Program-made: the position numbers and the translations under genes | NCBI RefSeq assembly: GCF_024679095.1 | Contig: NW_026111294.1 | Span: forward strand, 248,001-312,000 | Reading direction: 5' to 3' | DNA from: Eriocheir sinensis | Taxonomy: Eukaryota; Arthropoda; Malacostraca; Decapoda; Varunidae | Length of the DNA: 64,000 nt | The notes under the pieces: generated by a model | Database searches by the model: none | The model's input: the letters and a program-made list of their open reading frames with translations, nothing else | Told to the model about the DNA's origin: nothing | In this document: positions 1-10,922 of the stretch, piece after piece | How the letters are laid out: every line of letters starts with the position of its first letter | Numbering within the stretch: the stretch's first letter is position 1

Positions 1-70
1 TCTTCTGTGATGACGGGCCCGTCTTCACCAGTCTCCGGTGCAACGGGAGGCGGTGTGGCCCGTCCGGGCA

Positions 71-1540
71 ATGAGCCCTGCACCGCGTGCGGCCACTGAC
101 GGAGTGGCCAGGACCGATGAGGCTGATGCATGGGCAGCCTTTGAAGTGACGACCCATGATGACTGGTCCGTGGAGGCTGATGTTTCATGGGCAGCCCCAA
201 ACTTGGTGACCTCCGCTGCTATGGTCGAGGCTGATGCATGGGCAGCCTTTGAAGTGACAACCCATGATGTCTGGTCCGTGGAGGCTGATGTTTCATGGGC
301 AGCTCCAGACTTGGTGACCTCCGCTGCTATGGTCGAGGCTGATGCATGGGCAGCCTTTGAAGTGACAACCCATGATGACTGGTCCGTGGAGGCTGATGAT
401 TCATGGGCAGCCCCAGACTTGGTGACCTCCGCTGCTATGGTCGAGGCTGATGATTCATGGGCAGCCTTTGAAGCAATGACCCGTGATGACTGGTCCGTGG
501 AGGCTGATGATTCATGGGCAGCCCCAGACTTGGTGACCTCCGCTGCTATGGTCGAGGCTGATGATTCATGGGCAGCCTTTGAAGCAATGACCCGTGATGA
601 CTGGTCCGTGGAGGCTGATGATTCATGGGCAGCTCCAGACTTGGTGACCTCCGCTGCTATGGTCGAGGCTGATGATTCATGGGCAGCCTTTGAAGCAATG
701 ACCCGTGATGACTGGTCCGTGGAGGCTGATGATTCATGGGCAGCCCCAGACTTGGTGACCTCCGCTGCTATGGTCGAGGCTGATGATTCATGGGCAGCCT
801 TTGAAGCAATGACCCGTGATGACTGGTCCGTGGAGGCTGATGTTTCATGGGCAGCCCCAAACTTGGTGACCTCCGCTGCTATGGTCGAGGCTGATGCATG
901 GGCAGCCTTTGAAGTGACAACCCATGATGACTGGTCCGTGGAGGCTGATGATTCATGGGCAGCCCCAGACTTGGTGACTTCCGCTGCTATGGTCGAGGCT
1001 GATGATTCATGGGCAGCCTTTGAAGCAATGACCCGTGATGACTGGTCCGTGGAGGCTGATGATCCGTGGGCATCCGCCGAATTGGTGACCGCCATCACCG
1101 ATGAGGCTGATGATCCATGGGCACTCTTTGAAGTGACGACCCGTGATGACTCGTCTGATGAGGGTGATGATCCATGGGCACTCTTTGAAGTGACGTACCG
1201 TGATGACTCGTCTGATGAGGGTGATGATCCATGGGCACTCTTTGAAGTGACGTACCGTGATGACTCGTCTGATGAGGGTGATGATCCATGGGCACTCTTT
1301 GAAGTGACGACCCGTGATGACTCGTCTGATGAGGCTGATGATCCATGGGCATCCGCCGAATTGGTGGCCGCCATCACCGAAGAGGCTGATGATCCATGCC
1401 CATCCGCCGAATTGGTGGCCGCCATCACCGAAGAGGCTGATGATGCATGGGCAGCCTTCGAGATGATGACCAGTGATGACTGGTCCGTAGAGACTGATGC
1501 CTTTCTGGACGTCACGACCATCTGTGCTGTCGTTGTGTAA
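71..1540 (+). CDS. Acidic Trp-rich tandem-repeat protein, possibly a terminal exon
   Basis: I do not recognise this protein. The frame is open from base 14 (after TGA at 11-13) to TAA at 1538-1540; the first ATG is at 71. It may instead be the last exon of a longer gene. About 26 repeats of 18-19 residues alternate, most often as a 37-residue (111-bp) pair carrying WAAFE and WAAPDLV blocks. Near residues 335-440 they change to DDPWALFE-type units. I count 14 W-x-x-F-E motifs and 6 D-P-W motifs. All units are multiples of three, there is no frameshift in 1.4 kb, and several unit differences are synonymous (ACG/ACA, GCC/GCT, ACC/ACT), which favours coding. AATAAA lies 180 bp after the stop. No signal peptide or membrane segment is seen; the protein is very acidic and probably disordered. 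Against coding: the opposite strand is also open throughout, which any in-phase repeat can produce. Confidence 0.45.
   Translation: MSPAPRAATDGVARTDEADAWAAFEVTTHDDWSVEADVSWAAPNLVTSAAMVEADAWAAFEVTTHDVWSVEADVSWAAPDLVTSAAMVEADAWAAFEVTTHDDWSVEADDSWAAPDLVTSAAMVEADDSWAAFEAMTRDDWSVEADDSWAAPDLVTSAAMVEADDSWAAFEAMTRDDWSVEADDSWAAPDLVTSAAMVEADDSWAAFEAMTRDDWSVEADDSWAAPDLVTSAAMVEADDSWAAFEAMTRDDWSVEADVSWAAPNLVTSAAMVEADAWAAFEVTTHDDWSVEADDSWAAPDLVTSAAMVEADDSWAAFEAMTRDDWSVEADDPWASAELVTAITDEADDPWALFEVTTRDDSSDEGDDPWALFEVTYRDDSSDEGDDPWALFEVTYRDDSSDEGDDPWALFEVTTRDDSSDEADDPWASAELVAAITEEADDPCPSAELVAAITEEADDAWAAFEMMTSDDWSVETDAFLDVTTICAVVV
113..1490. repeat. Minisatellite, 54/57-bp units forming 111-bp pairs
   Basis: Tandem units beginning GAGGCTGATGATTCATGGGC run through the whole ORF. 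The first two thirds are pairs of a 54-bp and a 57-bp unit. From about 1100 a 57-bp subfamily containing GATGATCCATGGGCACTC takes over. The array has two homogenised blocks, implying separate expansions. Confidence 0.9.
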
Positions 1541-1721
1541 ATTGTCATGCTTCACTAAGCAGCCTGGTAACACACTCACCAGTGACCCCCGGCGCAGGCG
1601 CGAGCCACATCGTGAGCCACACTCCCGGGAGTGAGACACCCTTCAGTGACCGTCGCTCTTATTACACCTTCAGGGGAGGAGCTCCAGCTGTATTTCTTAT
1701 CTTATCAATGAAAACCTTTAC

Positions 1722-1727
1722 AATAAA
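1722..1727 (+). promoter_or_regulatory. AATAAA polyadenylation signal candidate
   Basis: AATAAA lies 182 bases past the stop codon of the repeat ORF, in AT-rich sequence. This is a normal 3'UTR distance and supports a terminal exon, but the hexamer is common by chance in such sequence. Confidence 0.35.
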
Positions 1728-2110
1728 ACTATTATCCTATTAATGAATTTACCTTACCTATTAATAATAGTGTGCCTATCACAGTGAAATTCACCACATG
1801 CACGACTGCCAAGCCTCTTCCATTCGACTACCATTCTATTAGCAAACCAATTCCTGCCTGCATGTTTAACAAATCTATATTGATCTAACGACCCTTGGCT
1901 AAGAGTGCATGCCCTTTTACGAGCAGACCCTCATCAAAGGCCGTCACCCATCTATAAACTTTAATGAAGTCTACTCGCAACGTCCGCCTTTCCAGGAATG
2001 CAAATTTAGACGTTAAGGGCAACCCTTTTACGGCACGTTCCTTTACTCACCAGTTACGGTCATATTGTACATTACACCTTTTAAATACATTGGAAAACAG
2101 TACAAGAAAA
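1728..2110. other. Unassigned spacer
   Basis: No recognisable gene. Around 1800-1990 there is a degraded match in style to the 3' part of the LINE at 11.3 kb (phrases like 'cattcgactaccattctattagcaaaccaattc' occur in both), so this may be a relic LINE 3' fragment in the same minus orientation. Confidence 0.4.
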
Positions 2111-2132
2111 CTACTACTACTGCTACTACTAC

Positions 2133-2166
<34 letters not shown>

Positions 2167-2196
2167 GCTACTACTACTACTACTATTGCTACTACC
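2111..2196. repeat. (ACT)n microsatellite
   Basis: About 28 ACT units with a few GCT, AAT and ATT interruptions. The short ORFs across it (poly-Leu, poly-Thr, poly-Ser) are products of the repeat. Confidence 0.95.
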
Positions 2197-2753
2197 TTTA
2201 TTTATATATTTTTTACATCTTGGCCTATGGTGCCTAGGCTTTCTCTGGGGGCCTGGTAGTCGGCTCGAGCCCACCGTGGCGCAGGCAAGTGTTTATAGTG
2301 ACGCCATCTATTCGTGGCTCATGCTGCCTCCCAGCTCATTCTTGATTTCCCTTTGACAGTTCCTCAAGACTCTTAGACCATAGCCACGGAAAAACTCAGC
2401 ACAACGCCCATACTCCAAGTTCCAACTACGTGTTTCCAGACCTTATTCCTATGATATCAACTTTCCACGAAGCACTTTACTTGATGATGAACACCTCTAA
2501 AAATTATCCATATATCTCATATTTACTGTAATAATGATCCAACAATCTGATGTCCACTGATAGTAATAATTTGACGCAAATGTGCAAAGCAAAAAATGTA
2601 ATTGGGTGTAAAGTACTATATGTGGAATTCAAAGAAGTTGAATTACTATATAACCTGCCGTTGATTAGTAAATGAGAACTTTGTATTTAGCGATGAAAGA
2701 CTGAGTACAATATGGAGAGGCATAGGCATACTTGAAATACTTCTACTATATAC

Positions 2754-2788
2754 GATGATGATGATAATAGTAATAATAATAATAATAG
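2754..2788. repeat. (ATG)n/(ATA)n microsatellite
   Basis: Short GATGATGAT followed by TAATAATAAT. Confidence 0.85.
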
Positions 2789-3330
2789 AGCAAGTAGGTA
2801 TTGGATGTATTCTGGTCTCATTAGTAACAATCCAGGGGTGTAGTAGGCAGAAAGGCAACTAAAATAAAGAAATCGCAATGGACGGACACGGGATAAAGGG
2901 AACAGATATGGAGGGAAAGAGTACCTACGCGACACACTGGGAAATAACTAATGTATAAAGAACCCAAGGCATGTTATCCACGCATTGTGCATGAAATAAA
3001 ACTTGAACACGGTTATTTTTTCTTACTTATCAAGATTTATTTGCGAATAGTTGCCATTCAAAAGAATTAAGAATATTCTATCTATTCCTTTATAGTTTAG
3101 CAACAGCCCTGTCACCCGCCCACACCACAAGCAGTAGCGGCAACATGACCACCACCACCAACTATCACACAAAATACTTCCACCATCACTATCATCACTA
3201 CCTCCATAAATCATAAAATTCCAATACCAATGACAATATTAATCTTACCACCATCAGCACCACTGATATCAACAGGAATATCATTACCAATATTAGTACC
3301 AACAACAATACCATTACCAGCACTATATAG

Positions 3331-3382
3331 TACCACCTCCACCACCACCACCACCACAAACAACAACAACAACAACAACAAC
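3331..3382. repeat. (CCA)n/(CAA)n microsatellite
   Basis: ACC repeats pass into CAA repeats. The surrounding 3100-3335 stretch is a looser CAC/CAT-rich relative of the same repeat. Confidence 0.9.
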
Positions 3383-3673
3383 CATTAATACAACCACCAC
3401 CCGCATCCCCAGCGCCGCCCGAGTCAGGTGTTAGTGGAGGCCGTGCGGCGAGACAGCAGGCAGCAGCGGGCGGGCCAGGCAGCCGCACCTCACATGGCGG
3501 ACTCGGGTTCTCCAAGGGCGCCTCCGTTGATATGATGGGCGGAAGGAAATCGTCGGCGTCGTCAGGCAGGAGCGGAGAGTCGCCCTGGACGCTGCTGGTA
3601 TTGTAACTATACTCCTCCTGCCCCAAGACTTCCACGGCCGGCACCTCCTCTGGCGTGACGGGCGGAGACTCAC

Positions 3674-3809
3674 CTTGGCTCTCCGCGGGGGGCCCGGCGG
3701 CGGCGGCCTGTGGTGGCGAAAGCAGCAGCAAGAGAAGCAGCAGGAGCAGCCAGTACCCCTTGGACGCCACGCCCTGCACCACGGCAAGGGCTCGCCGCCA
3801 TCTTGGCTC
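3674..3809 (-). CDS. Candidate signal-peptide exon of an unknown secreted or membrane protein
   Basis: On the minus strand a pyrimidine-bearing acceptor (ttccgttgcag) ends at 3810. The following frame reads EPRWRRALAVVQGVASKGYW, then a run of ten leucines, then SPPQAAAAGPPAESQ. That is a positive n-region, a hydrophobic core and a small-residue cleavage site: a textbook signal peptide. The frame then meets CAAG/GTGAGT, a perfect donor (GT at 3673-3672), giving a 136-bp exon entered in phase 0 and left in phase 1, as is typical for signal-peptide exons. There is no ATG in this frame; the initiator would be in an upstream exon above 3811. The frame stays open past the donor to 3198 with an acidic, Tyr- and Pro-rich stretch, and a weaker donor lies at 3488, so a longer 321-bp exon (3489-3809) is possible. 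An out-of-frame ATG in good context at 3802-3800 argues for caution. No family recognised. Confidence 0.4.
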
Positions 3810-3899
3810 CTGCAACGGAAAGAATTATCTGTTAGATGCTTATAAGTGTTTATTTATTAGTGGTCTCCCAAAGTACCAAGTAGGTCTATAGAGATAAAA

Positions 3900-5045
3900 T
3901 ACCGGGAAAACAGAGAAGAATGCTTAGGGGGGGGGGATGAAAACCACCCATGTGCGTTTAAGTTAATATTACAACACAAAAGGTAACTCATCATTTTTAC
4001 TGGGGAAAAGTTTACATATTATTATGCAGTTCGTGAACAAACTGCTCCGGTGTGCGGCCGACTTCAAAGAAACTCATTATTTCAACGTTACTTGTAGGGC
4101 GAGCCAACCTCACCTCCCGACCGTGAAATTCCACCAAGCAGTAATTAACGGGGTCTCACCAGCACTTACGAAAACTTCATCATAGTTAGCCAATGAAGTT
4201 TCCAGTGCTGAGTCATGTAAGTTTATTCCAATCAAATTCCACTCTTTAGTTTTATCAAATCTTCCTTCCTTCCTTCAGACCCCTTTCCCCTCTCACTAAC
4301 AGGTTACACAAGGTTCGCACTGAACTCTGACTCTTTTCTAAGTCTAACAATACATCTGCCATCGCCTTAGAGGTTCCAGCCCCTTGATCATTCGACGAGT
4401 AAGGAGGCAGGAGGCGGCCGTGGTGATTACTCCACTTATCTCGCCTATAATCCGCGGCACACCGAGAAGTATGACATTAAGCCACAACCTTACTGTCAGC
4501 TTAACCTTATCTACCTACCGAGGTCGACTTCCCTCAATGAAAGGTTGATTTTATTAAGCAGATCCCCGGGAGTTGCAACCTCCCGACTTAAGCCATACCT
4601 CTTCACCGGTAAGAAAAAATATAAATAATCCTTAGAATTCCTTACTGACCGCCGAATCCAGTCGACACTTCCCGTCGAATTCTTTACGTCTGGCGCCTAC
4701 TAAAGGAAGGCTTAAAAAAGTTGCCGTTATTTTATTTGGCGTTTGGGATGAGGCGACCACACATTTCTCAAGCTTTCAGCGGGGAGAGGAAAGGGCGGCG
4801 AGCTGTGACGGTGATGGTTACATAATTCTATACTTTCCTGAACTTTCCCCGCAATCAAGGAATGAAGGAAAGCCACACGAGTTACGGTGAAAACATTTCT
4901 CGCAGTAATGTATTTATCGCATACCTTGGAGAAGGCTGTGTGTGAAGAAGCGTCCAAGAGTTACGGGCAGTGGTAGTTTCTCCGTAAATACTTCATTTGA
5001 AACGCCTGGTCAACCGGGGTTTAAAATTGTCAGCTTCTTTGAGAG
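3900..5045. other. Spacer with nothing recognised
   Basis: Mixed-composition sequence with a short poly-G at 3927-3937. I find no domain, RNA gene or repeat structure that I can support. Confidence 0.6.
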
Positions 5046-5047
5046 AG

Positions 5048-5050
<3 letters not shown>

Positions 5051-5109
<59 letters not shown>

Positions 5110-5121
5110 TGTGTGTGTGTG
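5051..5121. repeat. (GT)n microsatellite
   Basis: About 35 GT units with one AT interruption near 5102. The Cys/Val and Thr/His ORFs crossing it are artefacts. Confidence 0.97.
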
Positions 5122-5616
5122 TTCTTTCATGTCTTTGTCTCTAGTTGTGTGTATCTGTCCGTTGTTCGTCTGTCTGTATGCCCAGATGCCTACCAGTCTG
5201 TCACTAACAACTTTCACCAATGAATAATACTTGAATATTGAGTTCCACGGATTTATCTTTGACAGACCTTTTTTCCAGCACACATTATCCTAGCACACCT
5301 GTCTTTATGAAAAAAAATGGGAAAGGTTTACATAACACTCCTTTCAGTCCCTTTGACCTTCTGACCACCGCGATGGGTGTGGGGGGCGGGGGCAGGGGGG
5401 GCAAGGTGGGAGCTTGGCGGGGTGCGGCGGGCAGGTAGGACCCCCCGCAGAGTTGTTCATCGGCGGCGTCGCGGGAGAAGCTACTTTGCTGATCCGCTTT
5501 TATTTATGAAGAGTGAGGAGAGAGTTGCCGCCTTTCTCTCTAAGCTGACCGGCCGCGCTGAGTGGCTGTGTCGAAACAATCCTCAACGTCTTCATTATCA
5601 GATGTGATGAGGAAAG

Positions 5617-5640
5617 CACATACACACACACACACACACA
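5617..5640. repeat. (CA)n microsatellite
   Basis: About 12 CA units, with a degenerate GT-rich stretch following to 5680. Confidence 0.85.
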
Positions 5641-6164
5641 GAAAGGAAGTTTTATTGTGTGTGTGAGTGTTTGTGTGCGTGGTACGTACTAATTACCTTT
5701 TACGTAAATCTGTGACGGAGAAGCAGCTCAATTTTCCTTTACGTGCTGAGCAAACAACAGATTAAGTTTTACAGTTTCTATCCAGACTCTTTTTTTTCTA
5801 TTTCTGATGAACGTATTTTTTTTCAAGAAGTGCGAAAAATGGAGGAGTGATAACTGGAAAATAATCATAACCCTTAATACTTTCTTACACGTTTTCACTG
5901 TCACCGCCTCCGGCACTTGGCGCACGCAGCACGGCCGTCACGTGTGTGTGGAGGGAGCTGTGTAAATGTTTGGGATGTCCACCCATGTGGAACTGGTAAA
6001 TATATTCATCAGATTTTTAGGTTTTTTGGTAAGAAAAAAAACAGACAGGTAAACAGACGGACAACGACGAGTGTTTCTTTCCTCATTGTCCGCCGCTTTC
6101 ATTGTCTGCCCCCAAGTTGCAACAGAAATATATATGTTACAAGTTATTGTTCTTGCTTAAGCAA

Positions 6165-6570
6165 GTGCCCGTGTGTCCTTAGCCCGGAACTCCCCGATGA
6201 CAGCCTCGCCCTCCCATGCAATACTTCACCTTCCCCCTTTCTATCAGGTGCCCGTGTGTCCTTAGCCTGGAACTCCCCGATGACAGCCTCGCCCTCCCAT
6301 GCAATACTTCACCTTCCCCCTTTCTATCAGGTGCCCGTGTGTCCTTAGCCCGGAACTCCCCGATGACAGCCTCGCCCTCCCATGCAATACTTCACCTTCC
6401 CCCTTTCTATCAGGTGCCCGTGTGTCCTTAGCCCGGAACTCCCCGATGACAGCCTCGCCCTCCCATGCAATACTTCACCTTCCCCCTTTCTATCAGGTGC
6501 CCGTGTGTCCTTAGCCCGGAACTCCCCGATGACAGCCTCGCCCTCCCATACAATACTTCACCTTCCCCTT
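6165..6570. repeat. 83-bp minisatellite, 4.9 copies
   Basis: The unit starts GTGCCCGTGTGTCCTTAGCC at 6165, 6248, 6331, 6414 and 6497, with almost no divergence between copies. Each unit ends in a pyrimidine-rich stretch and CTATCAG, which looks like a 3' splice site. The last, partial unit changes to CTTCCCCTTCGCAG and runs directly into the candidate exon at 6576. Confidence 0.95.
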
Positions 6571-6575
6571 CGCAG

Positions 6576-6659
6576 GTTGGGTCTCAGCGACTCCCAAAGC
6601 GGCAAGAACACAACAGAGGAAGTGAATGAATATCTCGCGCTCGCCATTGACAGACTTAG
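6576..6659 (+). CDS. Candidate 84-bp internal exon of an unknown gene
   Basis: The exon is preceded by a strong acceptor (cttcaccttccccttcgcag, AG at 6574-6575) and followed by TTAG/GTAGGA (GT at 6660-6661). It is 84 bp and symmetric: one leading base, 27 codons and two trailing bases. The peptide reads LGLSDSQSGKNTTEEV followed by NEYLALAIDRL, a soluble, helix-prone composition unlike the simple repeats around it. Without splicing, the frame stops two bases past the donor (TAG). I cannot assign a family. The evidence is splice-site quality plus protein-like composition only, so a chance open frame remains possible. Confidence 0.35.
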
Positions 6660-7130
6660 GTAGGAAAATTGCAAGCCGTTCCTCCTTACGTTCACTAAGC
6701 CCAGCGTGGAGAAGGTGTGAGAGAGAGAGAGAGAGAGCATTATAGACATATAAACGAGCCTTACAATCACTATACGTAGCTAATTTTACGCCTGTTTCAA
6801 AGCCGCTGGTGTGTGCGTTACCTAATCTACAGAGACTGTAAAAGAGGTTGAAGTGAATTCGTTCCATATTTCTAAACGTCTCGGCTCAGATTAAGACTAT
6901 TTTCCAAGCCCACAGAGAAGATTAACTGGGTTTTCACGGGGGTGTCCCGTTGAGGGTGCAGAGGTCGTGTATGACTGTCACCGGGATCACGAGACAGTCC
7001 GTGAAAACCCTGAAACTTCTACGAGGCTTTTAAACAGGCGAACCGAGGCGCCGATGCGTTAAGAATACGTGCCGTGCAGCCTTACTGACCCATCCCTGCA
7101 GCACTGTGTGTGTGTCTGTTTACAGCTGAC

Positions 7131-7132
<2 letters not shown>

Positions 7133-7176
<44 letters not shown>
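7133..7176. repeat. (GT)n microsatellite
   Basis: About 21 GT units just after a short GT-rich lead-in. Confidence 0.95.
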
Positions 7177-7329
7177 ATTGTGTGCTCTAATCTCTATGCC
7201 TACCCATTTCCCTGCAGTATAGATGTATTTACACATTTCGAAGAGTAGAAACCAGTCTTACTAATCACTCTATCCGCTTAAGTGTCTATTTCAAGCGTCT
7301 GGCCCCTCAGTTCTCTTGTTTGATAAGCC

Positions 7330-7800
7330 TCTCGTACTTACAAGTTGCTGGGCTTTCCGTGGACTGTTTTGTGATGCTGGTGATAGGTTTACACGACCTC
7401 TGCTGCACCCTGAACTGGAAAACCACCCATGAAAGCCCGGTTAATCCTCTCTGAGGAAGCTGTAATGGCAGCCGGATACTGTTAAAAATAAGGCCCTCAG
7501 ACTTGCTCATGACTTACGCATCTTGATCGGGAAAATCGCGCATGATCATCCAGTTCATCTTCCCTGCGGCCTTGGGAAATAGTCGCCATGGGGGCTGATA
7601 CGTTCAAGAATTCGGGGTCAACATTTCGTCGCCAAACACGCACGCTTGCCAAGGCTTCCGTAGGAGTTGTGGGCATTTCCCGGGGTAGTTTCATGACCCT
7701 GGTGGTAGTCTGACCCTTCTTTTGTTCCATCAGCCTAAACGAACACTCATTAGAGCCCGATTAATGTCCTCTTTGGGCCTTGAAAAAAGTTGATGTGAGA
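7330..7800. repeat. Two diverged copies of the GGGCGTTGTGGGCGT dispersed repeat
   Basis: Two stretches (about 7330-7465 and 7640-7800) follow the same phrase order as the tandem family at 24.3-25.95 kb: a 'caaggcttccgtagg..' start, then 'gaccctggtggtagtctgaccc', then 'cattagagcccgattaatg', then 'tgggccttgaaaaaagttgat'. They are old, interrupted copies about 17 kb away from the main cluster. Confidence 0.7.
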
Positions 7801-8214
7801 GGCGGAAACGTCTGACAATGCCGACCTGAGTCTCGTATTCTTAACGCTTTCCACCTCACAACAAACGTTTACAAAGTTTTCCGGAGTATTTTCAAGATCC
7901 CACCACAGAGGCTTCGTCAGACTACCGCCAGGGCCGTAAACTACCCCTGGACGCGCCCAACACTCCACGACAGCCTTGCCCAGTGTGTGTGCCTGGACGC
8001 CGAAAGGTTTACCAACATGACCCCCGAAGTAGCCGGCGACGCGTGATTCAGGGCGCCGTTACTGGCTCGGGTCCCGCATGCATGACAGAGTTTAAAGGCC
8101 CATCATTCATCCCTGCGCCGCCCTCAAGGTCACGCTGGCCTTAGCCCCGCCCCGGCACACGATAGAAAATGGGATTTTTGTAAGGCAGACTCCGGGATTT
8201 GATGGCGCTCCCTG

Positions 8215-8885
8215 CTAGAGTGACTGATTTACTTTAAGAATGGCTGATTGAATGCCTTGACTGACTGACTGACTTATCTTGACTAGCTGACCATGCTGAT
8301 GTAAGTGGCTGACTGACTTACTGACTCGCTGGCTGTGTGGCTACGAAAATAACTGACTGATTGCTTGACTGACTAAATGACTGACTGACTGACTAGCAGT
8401 CTGACTACCTACGTAACTGTCTGACTGCCGGACTAACTAATGTATAATTGAATGACTGATTTGGCTGACTGACTGACTGACTGACTGACTCTGTGGCTAC
8501 GTAAAAAAAGTGATTGGTTGCCTGACTGACTAAATGACTGACTGACTGAATGAATAAATGAATGAATGGCAAACGGACTGACTGAATGAATGAGTGAATG
8601 GTTAACCCGGTAGGAAGCAGCGGGGATCATGTTTATTAATGGTTCCTCCAAGTGAGAAAAATAAGAAAAATCACCCTCACACAAACCACTTCATAATATA
8701 TATCCAAGCATTTGTGATCAGATTATGTATCATCTATTTAGGGGGGGTTATATCATGGCACAAATTTGGCCCGTCGCTGCTACAAGGTGAAGCCACAAAT
8801 TTGGACCGTCGCTGCTACCGGGTTAACTATCTAACTGACTGGCTAACTGACTAACTGAGGGACTGACTGATTGATTGACTGCTGG
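8215..8885. repeat. Degenerate (GACT)n satellite
   Basis: Imperfect GACT/GAAT tetranucleotide repeats occupy 8215-8610 and again 8820-8885. The two parts are separated by a non-repetitive 200-bp stretch flanked by near copies of 'ccgtcgctgctac'. Confidence 0.85.
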
Positions 8886-9529
8886 ACTGAAGAGAGAGAT
8901 GGGGAAGGGAAGATAGAGACGGGTGAAGGAGTAACGGGGATAATATACAGACGGATAAAGGACGAGGAATAAATGGAATATATTAACAGATGAAGGAGGA
9001 CGGAGACACGAATAGAAAGAAACTGAGAGAAAGAATGTACGAGCAGGTATTAGACAAAATAGACAGGAGACGGTGACTGGCAGTGGGACAGGAAAGGAAA
9101 GTGTGTTGGGGCTGGAAGAGGAAGAACAGGTGCGGGCATGAACGAGACGGAGCAAAAGAGAAGGAGACTGAATGAAGGACAAAGACGAAGAGAGAAAAAG
9201 AGAGGAAGTGAGCCAGACGTCGCCTGCCTCCGTGTGTTTCTTTCTTGTTTTGTTATCCATCAAGGTGAGGATATTATTTTTTTCATGGGTGTTAGCGAAA
9301 AGCCTATTCAGTAGTACGGGCCGTGCCCGTGAAATGCTGCCACTGTTACAGAGGAAGTGTTGTGTTCCCACACGCTACATTCCCTGCTCCCTCAGCACAG
9401 CTCCGCCTCGCTATTTCCAGCACACTCCAAATTCAGGGTGACGCCTCGCCGCTGTGCTCAGCGTGATCAGCTCGCCTTGTGTCTCAGCTACAGTCGTCGT
9501 GTTGTTCCCTACATCACACTGCGGCCTTG

Positions 9530-10786
9530 TGTGTCAGTGTGTGTGCCTTGTATGTGTGTGGGGAATGTGATGCGTATAGTTTGCTGGCATTGAGATAACG
9601 TTAAACACTGTGTGTGCCTTGTATGTGTGTGTGTGGGGAATGTGATGCGTCTAGTGTGCTGGCATGGAGATAACGTTAAACACTGTGTGTGCCTTGTATG
9701 TGTGTGGGGAATGTGATGCGTATAGTTTGCTGGCATTGAGATAACGTTAAACACTGTGTGTGCCTTGTATGTATGTGTGTGGGGAATGTGATGCGTCTAG
9801 TGTGCTGGCATGGAGATAACGTTAAACACTGTGTGTGCCTTGTATGTGTGTGGGGAATGTGATGCGTATAGTTTGCTGGCATTGAGATAACGTTAAACAC
9901 TGTGTGTGCCTTGTATGTATGTGTGTGGGGAATGTGATGCGTCTAGTGTGCTGGCATGGAGATAACGTTAAACACTGTGTGTGCCTTGTATGTGTGTGTG
10001 TGGGGAATGTGATGCGTCTAGTGTGCTGGCATTGAGATAACGTTAAACACTGGGAGTGCCTTGTATGTCTGTGTGTGGGGCATGTGATGCGTCTCGTGTG
10101 CTTGCATGGAGATACCGTTACAAACTGTGTGTGCCTGGGGTGGGTGTGTGTGGGGAATGTGATGCGTCTAGTGTGCTGGCATTGAGGTAACGTTAAACAC
10201 TGTGTGTGCCTTGTGTGTGTGTGTGGGGAATGTGATGCGTCTAGTGTGCTAGCATTGAGATAACGTTAAACACTGTGTGTGCCTTGTATGTGTGTGTGTG
10301 GGGAATGTGATGCGTCTAGTGTGCTGGCATTGAGGTAACGTTAAACACTGTGTGTGCCTTGTGTGTGTGTGGGGAATGTGATGCGTCTAGTGTGCTGGCA
10401 TGGAGATAACGTTAAACACTGTGTGTGCCTTGTGTGTGTGTGTGTGGGGAATGTGATGCGTCTAGTGTGCTGGCATTGAGATAACGTTAAACACTGTGTG
10501 TGCCTTGTGTGTGTGTGGGGAATGTGATGCGTCTAGTGTGCTGGCATTGAGATAACGTTAAACACTGTGTGTGCCTTGTGTGTGTGTGTGGGGAATGTGA
10601 TGCGTCTAGTGTGCTGGCATTGAGATAACGTTAAACACTGTGTGTGCCTTGTGTGTGTGTGTGGGGAATGTGATGCGTCTAGTGTGCTGGCATTGAGATA
10701 ACGTTAAACACTGTGTGTGCCTTGTGTGTGTGTGTGGGGAATGTGATGCGTCTAGTGTGCTAGCATTGAGATAACGTTAAACACTG
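9530..10786. repeat. ~73-bp minisatellite, about 17 copies
   Basis: Each unit runs from a GT-rich start (TGTGTGCCTTGTATGTGTG) through GGGGAATGTGATGCGTCTAG to GATAACGTTAAACACT. Lengths vary from about 70 to 76 bp because each unit holds its own small (GT)n tract. In the first six units TAGTTTGCTGGCATTG and TAGTGTGCTGGCATGG types alternate, so a two-unit higher-order repeat preceded the later single-unit expansion. Confidence 0.95.
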
Positions 10787-10813
10787 GCGTACCAGAAAAT
10801 TGAAAAGGGGTGG

Positions 10814-10922
<109 letters not shown>

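Noticed and set aside
25..1548. 507-residue minus-strand Ser/Ala-rich ORF
   Set aside because: Mirror of the plus-strand repeat ORF. The plus frame has a plausible stop, AATAAA and silent differences at third positions, so it was preferred.
5377..5607. 76-residue ORF with Arg-rich start and FMKSEERVAAFLSKLTGRAEW
   Set aside because: Part looks protein-like, but there are no convincing splice sites or domain, and the first half is G-rich low-complexity sequence.
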